Positions 8,493 through 18,180 of a stretch of DNA of 64,000 bases are shown piece after piece. The translations under genes and the position numbers were made by a program. The stretch comes from Competibacter_A sp037045535 (GTDB lineage: Bacteria > Pseudomonadota > Gammaproteobacteria > Competibacterales > Competibacteraceae). The first letter of the stretch is position 1. Every line of letters begins with the position of its first letter. The notes beneath the pieces are model-generated. The model had not been told where the DNA came from and did not search any database. It worked only from the letters and a program-made list of their open reading frames with translations. The stretch is from assembly GCA_037045535.1 (NCBI GenBank), contig JBAOHI010000071.1, forward strand, positions 62,001 to 126,000. Direction: 5' to 3'.

Positions 8493-8708
8493 TCAGTCGA
8501 AGTACGTACCGTCCATAAGGCGCGCTAAACGGCTTTCCAATTCGCTCAGTACTGCTTGTTTTTGGGCGGGATTGTAATCCCACCAGGCAGCGATCTCGTC
8601 CAGCGTACGAAGGCAGCCGTCGCACAGTTGGGTTTGTGGGTTCATGACGCAAATTCCGACGCAAGGGGAGGGCGGATCGTTTGGCAAGTAAGGGTTGTCA
8701 GCGGCCAT
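8493..8708 (-). CDS. DUF1289 family small Cys-rich protein
   Basis: About 71 residues from ATG 8708. It contains PCVGICVMNPQTQLCDGC, giving a C-x3-C...C-x2-C set, followed by RTLDEIAAWWDYNPAQKQAV, the standard DUF1289 (Fe-S or zinc binding candidate) pattern. The start is uncertain: the frame stays open to 8843, but the extra residues do not look conserved and no strong ribosome site separates the options. It lies upstream of the DUF2889 gene on the same strand and may be co-expressed. Function unknown. Confidence 0.8.
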   Translation of the reverse strand: MAADNPYLPNDPPSPCVGICVMNPQTQLCDGCLRTLDEIAAWWDYNPAQKQAVLSELESRLARLMDGTYFD

Positions 8709-8987
8709 GACCAGATTGTGGTGGCATTCGTTGAAAGCTCCAAGCACGCAATGATACGCGGGGAAACCGGGCGAATCCATTGATGGTTTGGTCGCCGGTG
8801 CGATTATTGGCGTGGTCTCCAGGATCGGAGTTTGAATAAGCACATTTTCAATGCGGATTGTTCTTGTATGGATGGGCAGCCAGGTTTAACCTTGTGTTTA
8901 ATTTACCAACCGAGAGCAATGGCGCCAGTGGCGCGTCTCCTTGGGTAAATGGCCGTAATCCATCATGACTCAAGAGGAGGGAACACC

Positions 8988-9260
8988 ATGTTGACGTATG
9001 AAGATTGCGTGGAGCTGAGTGATCTGACCGAAGAGGAAATCGAGGCTATCGCCCAACACGAACATTTACCAGAGATGGCAGCTTTGGAAATGGGCAGCTA
9101 TCTCGTCCATACCACCGAAGGCATCCCGATGATCAAGCGCATTATCTTGGATGACATCGAGGAAGCGCGGCGGCATGGACACCCTGATAAAGCGTTGAAG
9201 CTGAAATTGGTACTGAAGCATTTCGTGGATACCCATCCCAGTAGTACGGCTAAAGCCTGA
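8988..9260 (+). CDS. Conserved acidic hypothetical protein
   Basis: The protein has 90 residues with a strong ribosome site (GAGGAGGG) before ATG 8988. It opens with MLTYEDCVELSDLTEEEIEA, is rich in acidic residues and helix formers, and ends KLVLKHFVDTHPSS. It has no signal peptide or membrane segment. Similar short proteins occur as lone conserved hypotheticals in sulfur- and nitrogen-cycle gammaproteobacteria, but I cannot assign a role. It is flanked by divergent DUF1289 on the left and a convergent gene on the right, so it is probably transcribed alone. Confidence 0.75.
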   Translation: MLTYEDCVELSDLTEEEIEAIAQHEHLPEMAALEMGSYLVHTTEGIPMIKRIILDDIEEARRHGHPDKALKLKLVLKHFVDTHPSSTAKA

Positions 9261-9394
9261 GTGAAACCGGGTAGGGGCAAACAGCGTTGGTCGGTTCGCC
9301 TGCATCCGCGAGTGGGAAACTCACCGCTCGCGGTTTGCGCTTGGTGGGGAGAGAGCAGGGGCGGGCTGGAAGGAAGCGGCGAGCCCTAGTTCAC

Positions 9395-10021
9395 TCAGGA
9401 GCATGCGGAGGTCGGATCGGAGTTTAACAAGGTCCGTACTTCGACGAGGCCGGCCCGTCGCAAGGGCCGGCCGTCGACCGGACTGCGAGGCGCCTCCCGT
9501 TCGCCTAACGGGCCGAAGATTGTTAGTTCGATAAAAGTGTCGCCTGCTTGAAAACGGAAGACCGGCAGGGAAATGAGATCGCCATTGTTCAATTTAAGGC
9601 GGCGTTCGGAGGTTTCAAGAGGAATGTGGTGCTCCATCAGAAATATCAAGACATCCTTTGATGTATCGGCGAATAAGTGGAGTTGAACGTCAGCATGGGG
9701 GCCTGCGGTACCATTTAGCACCGACCCAACCAACTTTGGCCGAAAGCTTGCTAGGAAGCGCATGACTTCCAAGGCGGTTTCGCGCAAACCGCGTAAGCGG
9801 ACCGCTTGATGTTCCCCATGGAACAACCGCTGATGGTTGATCAGCGCCTGTTGGATTTCGGTATTGTCGGGTAAGACGGCTTTATCGGTGATTGCTAGCC
9901 GAAGGGCGGCCTTGCGCTTGGCGGTTCGAAAGTCCTTGATTCCTTCGTCGGCCATGAGCCGGGCGCATTCTTGGGCCAGCAAGGCTTTAAGTCGATAATG
10001 GTCGCGATAGCGGCGGGCCAT
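9395..10021 (-). CDS. Conserved protein with nucleotidyltransferase-like core
   Basis: The protein has 208 residues from ATG 10021, with GGAG seven bases upstream. The N-terminal half is basic and helical (ARRYRDHYRLKALLAQECAR). The middle has GSVLNGTAGPHADVQLHLFA, which resembles the GS-x(n)-D-x-D/H active-site loop of minimal nucleotidyltransferases, although the second acidic residue is replaced (DVQLHLF). The end forms beta strands (FIELTIFGPLGE). The family is widespread in gammaproteobacteria next to housekeeping genes and its substrate is not known to me. It is divergent from pilM, sharing a 217-base intergenic region. Confidence 0.7.
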   Translation of the reverse strand: MARRYRDHYRLKALLAQECARLMADEGIKDFRTAKRKAALRLAITDKAVLPDNTEIQQALINHQRLFHGEHQAVRLRGLRETALEVMRFLASFRPKLVGSVLNGTAGPHADVQLHLFADTSKDVLIFLMEHHIPLETSERRLKLNNGDLISLPVFRFQAGDTFIELTIFGPLGEREAPRSPVDGRPLRRAGLVEVRTLLNSDPTSACS

Positions 10022-10238
10022 GGACAACTCCGGCGGGGTGTGGGCGAATCGGTGGTGGGCACGGTGGCGACCGGGTGGCCAAATCGACCGCAGACAGGCC
10101 AACCGCGTCCGGGTAATGGCACCATCAACAATTATCACCGGATGGCGTGCAACTTCCCAGCGTTTTAGTCTCTGTTGTTTGCTATATTCACCAGGTGCGT
10201 TTGATTCGTCCAATCTGAATCAGTCGAGGAAGCAAAAA

Positions 10239-11342
10239 TTGGCTCTGTTCAAGCGTAATGAGCCCATGCTGGGCATTGATATCAGTCCTTCAGCAGTCAA
10301 GCTGATCGAACTGAGCCGCTCCGGGCCACGGTTTCGGGTCGAGGCTTTCGCCATCGAATCGTTGGGTGAGGGCGTGATGGAAGATCGCAATATTACCGAT
10401 CCCGGTGAGGTTGGTGAGGCGATCAAGCGGGCTTGGCGTAAATCCGGTACGCGATTGCGCCGTGCCGCGGTCGCCGTGCCGACTTCCAGTGTGATCACGC
10501 GTGCCGTGCCGATGCCGGTGGAGTTCAAAGAGAGCGACATCGAAGTCAACATGCCCATTGAGGCGTCCCAATATATTCCCTATCCCATCGAAGAGGTTTA
10601 CCTGGATTTTGAGGTGAAAGGACCTTCTCTGACCAACAGAGAAATGCAGGATGTCATGTTGGTGGCTTCCCGTCGGGAAAACGTGGATACGCGGGAAGCC
10701 GCCCTGAGGGAGGCTGGATTGATTCCAGTGGTCGTGGACGTGGAAGTCTATGCGCTGGAAAACATGTTTCGGTTGATGGTGGACAGTCTCCCTAAAGCGG
10801 GTGTCGAGAGCGGTCGCGTCAGTTTGGACAAGGCGCAAGAGAGCTTAACGGCGCTCGTGGACATTGGTGCCAACATGACCAATCTGTACGTCCTGCAGCA
10901 GGATCACGTCATTTTTACTCGCGAACAAGGTTTCGGCGCCGATCAATTGACCATCCGGATTGCCGAGTCCCAAGGTTTGCCCCGGGAGCAGGCTGAACAG
11001 GTGAAGCGTTCCGGGCAAGTGACTGATGATTTTGCCGCGACGATTCTGGAACCTTTCAAGCAAATGCTGGCCGAGCAGATCGGGCATGGGTTGCAGTTCT
11101 TTTTTTCCTCCGACCAGTTTGTTTCAGGCCACTATAATTTAGATACAATTGTCTTAATAGGCGGTGGCGCCATGATCGTGGGTTTAGACCGAGTGGTTGC
11201 TGATCTGTTGCGGATTACCACAGTCGTCGCTAGTCCATTCAAGAACATGGGCAGCGCCACGAGAGTGAACAGCAGTGCTTTACTGCGCGATGCGCCGCTG
11301 CTGGCGGTTGCTGGAGGATTAGCTCTAAGGAGCTTCGACTGA
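10239..11342 (+). CDS. pilM: Type IV pilus inner-membrane assembly protein PilM
   Basis: About 367 residues with an actin/FtsA-like fold. The N terminus ALFKRNEPMLGIDISPSAVK is the PilM nucleotide-binding start, and ALVDIGANMTNLYVL followed by IFTREQGFGADQLT is the second phosphate loop region. PilM is a cytoplasmic ATPase-like protein that binds the PilN cytoplasmic tail and links the motor to the inner-membrane ring. The likely start is TTG 10239, preceded by GAGGA and giving the usual MALFKR-type N terminus; no in-frame ATG fits as well before residue 10. It is the first gene of pilMNOPQ; PilN begins one base after its stop. Confidence 0.95.
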   Translation: MALFKRNEPMLGIDISPSAVKLIELSRSGPRFRVEAFAIESLGEGVMEDRNITDPGEVGEAIKRAWRKSGTRLRRAAVAVPTSSVITRAVPMPVEFKESDIEVNMPIEASQYIPYPIEEVYLDFEVKGPSLTNREMQDVMLVASRRENVDTREAALREAGLIPVVVDVEVYALENMFRLMVDSLPKAGVESGRVSLDKAQESLTALVDIGANMTNLYVLQQDHVIFTREQGFGADQLTIRIAESQGLPREQAEQVKRSGQVTDDFAATILEPFKQMLAEQIGHGLQFFFSSDQFVSGHYNLDTIVLIGGGAMIVGLDRVVADLLRITTVVASPFKNMGSATRVNSSALLRDAPLLAVAGGLALRSFD

Positions 11343-11343
11343 C

Positions 11344-11919
11344 ATGACCCGCATCAACCTGTTACCTTGGCGAGAGGCGCGTCGTGCCCAGAGGCGGCGC
11401 GTGCTGGTCTCGATGTTGGTCGCCGCAGCCTTGACTGCGATGGGAATCATATTTCTGGTGTATATGGAAATCAACAATCGCATCGAATATCAGCAAGAAC
11501 GCAACAACTACCTGCGCGGCGAGATCGCCCGGCTCAAGAAAGCGGCAGAAGAATTGCAGGAGTTGCAAAAGACCAAGAGCCGGTTGGTGGACCGTCTCAA
11601 CGTTATCCAAAAACTGCAAACGAGCCGTCCCGGCATGGTGCAGATGCTGGATCAATTGGTCCGACTGGTACCGCAGGATATCTATCTAACGGAATTTAAA
11701 ACCACCAGTACTCAGGTGACTCTCCGGGGTATCGCCAAGTCCGACAATGTGATTTCCGATTTCATGCGCGCGATTCGGGACGCCAAGCTGTTCGGCGAAC
11801 CCGCGCTGCAAGTGATTGAAACCCGAAATGTGAATAGCGTGCAGGCACGGGTGTTTGACCTGATCGTTCCGCTTAAACTAGAGGGTGAGCAGCAGACAGG
11901 CGCGGGAGGTAAGGCATGA
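11344..11919 (+). CDS. pilN: Type IV pilus inner-membrane protein PilN
   Basis: The protein has 191 residues. The N terminus MTRINLLPWREARR carries the INLLPWR motif that docks into PilM. A single membrane helix follows (LVSMLVAAALTAMGIIFLVYM, about 20-41), then a coiled coil (ERNNYLRGEIARLKKAAEEL) and a ferredoxin-like periplasmic domain. PilN and PilO form heterodimers that align the inner-membrane platform with the secretin. The stop overlaps the pilO start by four bases, so translation is coupled. Confidence 0.96.
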   Translation: MTRINLLPWREARRAQRRRVLVSMLVAAALTAMGIIFLVYMEINNRIEYQQERNNYLRGEIARLKKAAEELQELQKTKSRLVDRLNVIQKLQTSRPGMVQMLDQLVRLVPQDIYLTEFKTTSTQVTLRGIAKSDNVISDFMRAIRDAKLFGEPALQVIETRNVNSVQARVFDLIVPLKLEGEQQTGAGGKA

Positions 11920-12617
11920 ATCTGTCCGAGATCAACCTCAGCGATTTCGATTTGCGGGAGGCAGGCGATTGGCCGCTGGCAGGCCAACTGGTGCTGGTCG
12001 TCTTGGTCATGTTGGCCGCGCTAGGAGCCGGATACTATTTTTTCACCAACGATCAACTCGCACAGTTGGAACGGGTGACCCAGGAAGAACAGCAACTGCG
12101 GCAGGATTTCATCGAAAAACAACGGGTGGCCGCTAATCTTGAATCATTTCGGATGCAACTTAAGCAGATGGAGGCAGATCTGCAAGTGATGTTGCGGCAA
12201 CTGCCGACGGGAACCGAAATGCCCGAGTTGCTCGAAAACGTATCTGACACGGGTAAAAGGAACGGGTTGGAATTTGATTTATTCAAACCCGAAGCTGAAC
12301 AGCCCCGAGATTTTTATGCCGCTAAGCCGATCACGATCAAGGCGCGCGGGACTTACCATCAATTCGGCGCCTTTGTCAGTGGGGTGGCCGCCTTGCCGCG
12401 CATTGTGACCCTCGAAAATGCCACGCTGGCCGGTGTTGATACTGCCAAAGGGGCGAAAACCGAGAAAACGCAAAATTCGGGGCAACTGATCATCCAAGCC
12501 ACCTTGCAGACCTATCGCTATATGGAGGAAGGCGGTGCGCCGGCGAAGGGCGCGCAGCCGCAGGGGAAAGCGCAAGGTAAGGGAGCTGCTCAAAGTAAGG
12601 GAGCTGCTCAAAAATGA
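11916..12617 (+). CDS. pilO: Type IV pilus inner-membrane protein PilO
   Basis: The protein has 233 residues. Like typical PilO proteins it opens with a cytoplasmic segment (SEINLSDFDLREAGDWPL), one membrane helix (LVLVVLVMLAALGAGYYFF), a coiled coil (LAQLERVTQEEQQLRQDF) and a ferredoxin-like domain. The last 30 residues are a Lys/Gly/Ala/Gln-rich low-complexity tail (GKAQGKGAAQSKGAAQK) with a direct repeat of a 21-base unit at about 12580-12613. The tail is not part of the core fold. The stop overlaps pilP by four bases. Confidence 0.95.
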   Translation: MNLSEINLSDFDLREAGDWPLAGQLVLVVLVMLAALGAGYYFFTNDQLAQLERVTQEEQQLRQDFIEKQRVAANLESFRMQLKQMEADLQVMLRQLPTGTEMPELLENVSDTGKRNGLEFDLFKPEAEQPRDFYAAKPITIKARGTYHQFGAFVSGVAALPRIVTLENATLAGVDTAKGAKTEKTQNSGQLIIQATLQTYRYMEEGGAPAKGAQPQGKAQGKGAAQSKGAAQK

Positions 12618-13198
12618 AAGCGCGTTTTCGTCCAGGTTTCAGCATCGTGCGCAGCGTTTTGCTGCTGGGTGTTGCTGTGGTCGCATTGGCGGGATGTGCG
12701 CGGCAAGATCTATCGGATTTACAGCGCTTCGTGGAGAAAACCAAGCGCGAGACCCCGATTAAGAAACCCGATCCGCCACCGGAAGCCAAGCCGTATACGC
12801 CGTTTACCTATACCGCTCAAGGTGTCAAGGATCCCTTTCTAGTGGCGCCTTTTGCTCAAGAGGAAGAACTGGAGATGACCCGGGAGGTAATGGCGCGGAG
12901 TGGCGGTTACTCTGGAGTTCGGCCCGATCCAAATCGGGTGCGCGAGGAACTCGAAAAATATTCACTGGGCTCTCTTAAGATGAAGGGTACCTTTCGGGTG
13001 GGCGGCGGAAATGAGTTGTGGGCGCTGGTTCTGGCTCCGGACGGCGTCGTGCACCGGGTTCAAAAAAACAACTACTTGGGTACCAACCACGGCAAGATTC
13101 TCAATATTACAGAGCAGCGGGTCGATCTGAAGGAGATCGTTCCGGATGGGCCCGGACGCTGGCAGGAACGGGATGCGTTCTTGTCGCTTACCCAATGA
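12614..13198 (+). CDS. pilP: Type IV pilus lipoprotein PilP
   Basis: The protein has 194 residues with a lipoprotein signal: hydrophobic stretch LLLGVAVVALAGC with the lipobox cysteine at about residue 28. It has a proline-rich linker (KKPDPPPEAKPYTPF) and the C-terminal HR-type beta domain (LKMKGTFRVGGGNELWALV, then NYLGTNHGKI and V.LKEIV). PilP connects PilN/O to the N0 domain of PilQ. It overlaps pilO and ends 16 bases before pilQ. Confidence 0.95.
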   Translation: MKARFRPGFSIVRSVLLLGVAVVALAGCARQDLSDLQRFVEKTKRETPIKKPDPPPEAKPYTPFTYTAQGVKDPFLVAPFAQEEELEMTREVMARSGGYSGVRPDPNRVREELEKYSLGSLKMKGTFRVGGGNELWALVLAPDGVVHRVQKNNYLGTNHGKILNITEQRVDLKEIVPDGPGRWQERDAFLSLTQ

Positions 13199-13214
13199 TT
13201 AAGGGGGAAGTGTC

Positions 13215-15471
13215 ATGACGAGCAGGTTCATGAGCGAAGGCCAACATGACCGGCGGTCGGAGGGTGGGTGGCTGTCATGGTGGTTGGCGATGGTGATGCC
13301 GGTTTTGGGTTTGATCCTAATCGGAGGGGGAAACCTACCAGCGAGGGCTGCCGAGGCCACCGATCCTCAACCGGTGTTGCAAGCGGTGGATATCAGCCCA
13401 TTGGCTGGCAATCGCTTGCAAATTCGATTCCAACTAACAGGATCCCTCAAGGGACCTCCGAGCAGTTTCACCATTAACGAGCCCGCTCGGATCGTGTTGG
13501 ATTTTTTGAATACACGCAATGGATTGAGTACCCGCCAGCAAAAGATCAATATCGGAGTTGCCGATAAGATCAGTGTGTTGGAAGGTTCCGATCGGACCCG
13601 AGCCTCGCTAAATCTAGCGCGGCTGGTGCCCTACAACGTGCAGGTTCAAGGGAATACGGTGCTGCTAACCCTGGAGAGTGCGGGAACCGCGGCTGCCAAA
13701 ACCCCGGCGGCGACCCCCGCTGCATCAGTCGCGGCCGCTGCCGCGACGCGGCGGACCGAGGCTCCTCCAGTCGTGACACCACGGAACATCGGGGACGTGA
13801 GCTTCCGGCGTGGTCCCGCTGGTCAGGGTGTGGTGACGGTCAAATTGTCCAATTCCAGCATTCCGGTGGATGTCCGACAAGAGGGGAACCAGATCATCGC
13901 CGATTTTCAAGGCGCGACATTGCCGCGCGGTCAGCAGAGACGATTGGATGTGACGGATTTCGCCACACCGGTGACAACCGTGGAGGCGCTGAATCGTGGG
14001 AATAACGCTCGGCTGAGCATCCAGCCTAATCCTCCGTTTGAGTACTTGGCCTATCAAGCCAACGATCTTTATGTGATCGAGGTTCGCCCGCCGCAGAAAA
14101 CCCCGGAGGAAGAAGCAAAGGAAACGATGTTCGATCCGTCTAAAAAGAAATACAAAGGCGATCTGCTGTCATTGAATTTCCAGGATATTGAAGTGCGGGC
14201 GATCCTACAGATCCTGGCTGATTTTACCGGTCTCAACATCGTGGTCAGCGACAGTGTGAAGGGTAACCTGACTTTGCGCTTGCAGAACGTACCCTGGGAT
14301 CAGGCGCTCGACATTATCCTGCGCACCAAGGGACTCGCGATGCGGCAAAATGGTAACGTGATCTTTATCGCGCCGACCGAAGAGGTTGCCGCGCGCGAAA
14401 AGCTTGATCTGGAATCCCACAAGACGGTGCAGGAACTGATTCCGTTACGCACCGAAATCATCCAAGTTAATTACGCCAAGGCCAAAGAGATCGCGGAGCT
14501 TTTGAAAAAGAAGAGTGGCGAAAAGGGTGCGGAGCAAAGCATTTTATCGCCGCGAGGCGATGTGGTGGCGGATGAGCGAACCAACAGCCTGATCGTCAAG
14601 GACGTACCCGATAAGTTGGCTGAAATTCGCGATCTGGTGACGAAGCTCGACATGCCCGCCCGGCAGGTGCTGATTGATTCCCGCGTGGTGATCGCCAGCA
14701 ACGATTTCAGCCGAGAGTCTGGGAGCGAAGTTCGGGGTGACCGGCGTCAAGGAAGCCGGTGATGGCATCAACGCGGTCAGTGGTACCACGACTGCTACCA
14801 ATACCATCGTAAACAGCGCTATCAGTAACTTGACCAGCACGGGGCAGCCATTTCCGGTAACGGTTCCAAATCTTGATAGCCGGCTTGGCGTCAACTTGCC
14901 GGTGGGGGGTACCAGCTTGGCCTTTGCAATCCTAAGATCGGATTATCTGGTCGATTTGGAACTGTCGGCTTTGCAGGCGGAAGGTCAGGGCGAGGTGATC
15001 TCGAATCCGAAAGTGGTGACGGCAGACCTGAAGAAGGCCACCATTCTGCAAGGTCGGCAGATTCCTTATGCGACGGTCAGCCAGGAAGGAACCAAAGTAG
15101 AGTTCAAGGATGCTTTCTTGAAGTTGGAGGTGACACCTCAAATTACCCCCGATGATCGCATCAGGATGGATCTGAAAGTTTCCAAAGATGAGCAAGGCGC
15201 CAATGTTGCAACCTCGACGGGCACTCAACCGACTATCGACAAACGCGAGGTTGAAACCCAAGTCATGGTGAACAATGGTGAAACTGTTGTCTCTAGGCGG
15301 TGTTTTCGAGCAGAACAAGAACAATAGTGTGAGCAAAGTACCCTTGTTGGGGGATGTGCCATTGTTAGGGATATCTTTTTAGGACCACTAGCAAAAGAGG
15401 ATACCAAGCGTGAGTTATTGATCTTTGTGACGCCACAGATTTTGAAGAACGGTACGGTTGCCGAACGCTGA
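13215..15471 (+). pseudogene. pilQ: PilQ secretin, frame broken by four single-base insertions
   Basis: The outer-membrane secretin of the type IV pilus. A signal sequence is followed by AMIN repeats (LQAVDISPLAGNRLQIRFQL and VVTVKLSNSS), an STN/N0 domain (DIEVRAILQILADFTGLNIV), secretin-N and the secretin barrel (ALQAEGQGEVISNPKVVT, KVPLLGDVPLLG, LLIFVTPQIL). The frame shifts four times, each explained by one extra base: near 14718, 15292, 15371 and 15396. The four corrections bring the frame exactly to TGA at 15469-15471 and give about 750 residues, normal for PilQ. No other stops or damage are visible. The lesions are either sequence errors or very recent. If real, the pilus secretin would be truncated after the N domains. 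Confidence 0.93.
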
Positions 15472-15508
15472 GCGAATCGGGTAACTATCGTGGGGGAGTG
15501 AAAATACC

Positions 15509-17953
15509 ATGCGAATGTTTTATTCAGGTACTCTGAAAGAGTTTTTCCGGTTGCTTTTGCTAGCGGTTATCGTGTTGATCGGTCACGGGATGAACGAGGC
15601 CGTTGCTGGTGGATTTTTCGGTGCCAATTCAACGGTGACCGTTGAAATCAGCGCTGATAAAACCACTTTGCCGGTTAATATCCTCAATGTCTCGCCAGCA
15701 ATCGGTAGTCCTTATACCAATACCGTTAGCGTCATAGTCAAGAAAAATGGCAGCGTATTTGCCGCAACGAATGTCGCGATCAGTATCGCTTCGGGGCTTA
15801 GTAGCGGCGCACTGTACTATTTGGATGGAGATTCGGCACACGAACAATGCCCGACCGGGGCGACCTGCCCTCCAACTGCCACGGTGCCCAAGGCATTCCG
15901 CAGTTTGACGTTCGAGAATACCACGGGCGTCGTCTCAGCTCATTTGCATGCCAGTAGCGTACCTGGAACCGTGGTGTTGACGGCCACGGCGCAAGATCCA
16001 GATACCGAGGAGACAATTAGCGCCAGCTTGGCTATTGATGTGGTCGGTGGCGGTGGTAGTGTCACCGGTGGCGCACCTGCGACGGTCAAATTTGTCATGG
16101 ATGCGGCGCCGATTTATATCCAGGATAATCCCTTCGGCACGACTACCGTGACCCAGAACACATCCAAGCTGTTCCAGATTTTTGTATTCGATGATTTGGG
16201 CCAGCCGATCAATTCAGGCAGCGGACATACCCTGCGGGTTGAAATGTTGCCGAATCGACCGAACGGCGGGGAGTGGTTCAGCACCACCGATGCCGAAGGG
16301 AATCCGCAACAAGGCACCAGTGTTTTGACCAACTTGGTTGGCGGTGCGGCGACATTGGCCTTGCACAGTGGCACGCTACCTGGCACCGTGTTGATCTCAG
16401 CCACGGCCGACCGCAGTGATAACAATGTCGATAACGGTATCCAGATGGCTATTACCAATTACGCCTCGGTATCGATCGGGACGGCTCAGATTGCATCGTT
16501 GACCTTCACCGGACCCTTCGCGGACGCTGTGTTTGCCAGCCAGAACAATCTCGTTGCTATCACCGGTAGTACTTGCGGGGCTGCAGCATGCGACACGGTA
16601 TGGAATGGTATTTATAGCCGCGTCATTTCAGTTGTCGCTAGCGATCCCTTTGGCAATCCACCGCCAGCGGGAACGCCAATCACGTTCCGTCTAATGGATT
16701 CGCCGCTGGACATGCTCCAAAACCGTTATCCCGATCAAGGGCACGGCCAATTCGCCATCACCGGCACCACGGGCGACCCGAGGGAAGGCAGTGATGAGTT
16801 CGTTGCTCCCAACCGTGTTACCAAGCGAATTGCTTCGGATACGCTGAATCCGTTTGTGGTGCCGAATGGTGTGTCATTTGCGATTGCCAATCCACTTTGC
16901 TTGTTGATGTTGCAGGATCCGGAAACTATCAACCCGAATTCCAGCACAATTAATAGCCTGCCTTCGGAGGGTCGCCTGGAATATCATGTGGGTAGCAGAG
17001 TGATTCTCGGACGGACGGGTAATACGCTGATCGTCAATTCGCCCTTCAACCAAGTCAGCCAGAATGTCGGCGCCAATGTCTGGTACACGGTTGGATGCCC
17101 GCCTTATAAAGGCAATGTGTCAAACTTCGATAGCAACGAGATTACCATTTCCACCGACGCCAACGGTGCCGCTAGCACGACGATGAGCTATCCTGCTAGC
17201 CAAGTCGGTCGACGGTTCATGATGGCAGCCGAAGCCGATGGTGGTAAAGTCGGTGCGGTGCTCACCCACTGGTATCTGGGTACGCCGGATGGCAGCATCC
17301 TGACCCTCGTCAAGCCTGCTGAGCTGGCCGCGCAAATCACGACGCCGATTGATGCAGAGTGGCCGACAACGCCGGTCACGGTCACGCAAAATGTGGATCC
17401 TGGCACGGCGCTCCAGTTGCCGATCACCCTGCAGTTATTGGATGGAGGTGTTCTGTCCGGTGGCAAGCTGGTTCGCACTGGACTTCCGGCTGTCCCAATC
17501 AATGTGGATGTCGTGATCAATGATCCGGCGGAAGCGGCGGCGATTGCTGCGGAGGAAACGTTGGCAAAGGCGCAAGCGTCTTTCGATGCCTTTACCGCTG
17601 CGAATCCGGGAGTCTGCGATTTAATCACGGATCCAGCGGACCCAACAGCCACGGTAGAGCGAGACCCAACGAAATGCGCTACGCAGAAGGAGTTGTCGGC
17701 GGCTGTCGATGCTGCGAAGACTGCCGCCGTTGAAGCGCGTACGGTTGCCAATCTGCATACTCCGACCGCATCGGTTGTCCCAACAACTCTAGCCAGTGGC
17801 TCGGGCGGTTATGTGGTGGCAGTCCTGCAAGTCAGCGACTTGCCGACAGATGGCAGCGTGGACTTTTCCTTCTCCACGATTGGTCCCGACGTTCGTAGCG
17901 AAGTGCTCCAGATTAAGGTGCAGCCGACGCCGGTAGCCGATACGGGCGGATGA
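15509..17953 (+). CDS. Large exported protein with bacterial Ig-like (Big-1/invasin-type) repeats
   Basis: The protein has 814 residues. A signal peptide (FFRLLLLAVIVLIGHG, then AVAGG) is followed by several beta-rich modules with the Big-1 logic: a variable strand pair, a glycine/threonine turn, and a closing GTVVLTATAQD or GTVLISATADRS element (about residues 150-160 and 290-300). Cysteine pairs (CPTGATC, CGAAAC) suggest disulfides. Near 670-750 there is an alanine-rich helical insert (AAAIAAEETLAKAQASFDA) with two more cysteines. No sortase, autotransporter or C-terminal membrane motif is present. It starts 37 bases after pilQ and is followed by a terminator, so it is probably the last gene of the pil transcript, in the place where aroK is often found. 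Function unknown; adhesion or pilus-associated surface display is a guess. Confidence 0.75.
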   Translation: MRMFYSGTLKEFFRLLLLAVIVLIGHGMNEAVAGGFFGANSTVTVEISADKTTLPVNILNVSPAIGSPYTNTVSVIVKKNGSVFAATNVAISIASGLSSGALYYLDGDSAHEQCPTGATCPPTATVPKAFRSLTFENTTGVVSAHLHASSVPGTVVLTATAQDPDTEETISASLAIDVVGGGGSVTGGAPATVKFVMDAAPIYIQDNPFGTTTVTQNTSKLFQIFVFDDLGQPINSGSGHTLRVEMLPNRPNGGEWFSTTDAEGNPQQGTSVLTNLVGGAATLALHSGTLPGTVLISATADRSDNNVDNGIQMAITNYASVSIGTAQIASLTFTGPFADAVFASQNNLVAITGSTCGAAACDTVWNGIYSRVISVVASDPFGNPPPAGTPITFRLMDSPLDMLQNRYPDQGHGQFAITGTTGDPREGSDEFVAPNRVTKRIASDTLNPFVVPNGVSFAIANPLCLLMLQDPETINPNSSTINSLPSEGRLEYHVGSRVILGRTGNTLIVNSPFNQVSQNVGANVWYTVGCPPYKGNVSNFDSNEITISTDANGAASTTMSYPASQVGRRFMMAAEADGGKVGAVLTHWYLGTPDGSILTLVKPAELAAQITTPIDAEWPTTPVTVTQNVDPGTALQLPITLQLLDGGVLSGGKLVRTGLPAVPINVDVVINDPAEAAAIAAEETLAKAQASFDAFTAANPGVCDLITDPADPTATVERDPTKCATQKELSAAVDAAKTAAVEARTVANLHTPTASVVPTTLASGSGGYVVAVLQVSDLPTDGSVDFSFSTIGPDVRSEVLQIKVQPTPVADTGG

Positions 17954-17995
17954 TCGCAACCTCACAAGGGTTGTCATTCCCTTGTTGGCAAAATG

Positions 17996-18022
17996 AACCG
18001 GCGGTGTCCCCGCCGGTTTTTG
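17996..18022 (+). terminator. Intrinsic terminator after the Ig-like protein gene
   Basis: A perfect 9-bp stem, AACCGGCGG (17996-18004) and CCGCCGGTT (18010-18018), has a five-base loop and is followed by a T-rich run. It lies 43 bases after the stop codon and closes the pil region transcript. Confidence 0.88.
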
Positions 18023-18180
18023 CTTTTTAATTGAATGAGCGGAGCCAGCGATGGAATCGGTCCCGGTTGTGGAAGGCTTGTATTTCGAGTAGGCAACCAG
18101 GGCGGTTATGGAGGTTGCCGAGCGGATTTCCGCTTTGTTAGCATCAGTGCTGTTTCCTTATGATCTCCGGAGATCCCGCC

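Noticed and set aside
13215..15471. Programmed frameshifting in pilQ
   Set aside because: Four shifts in four unrelated contexts, none a known slippery sequence, all single-base insertions; recoding does not explain them.
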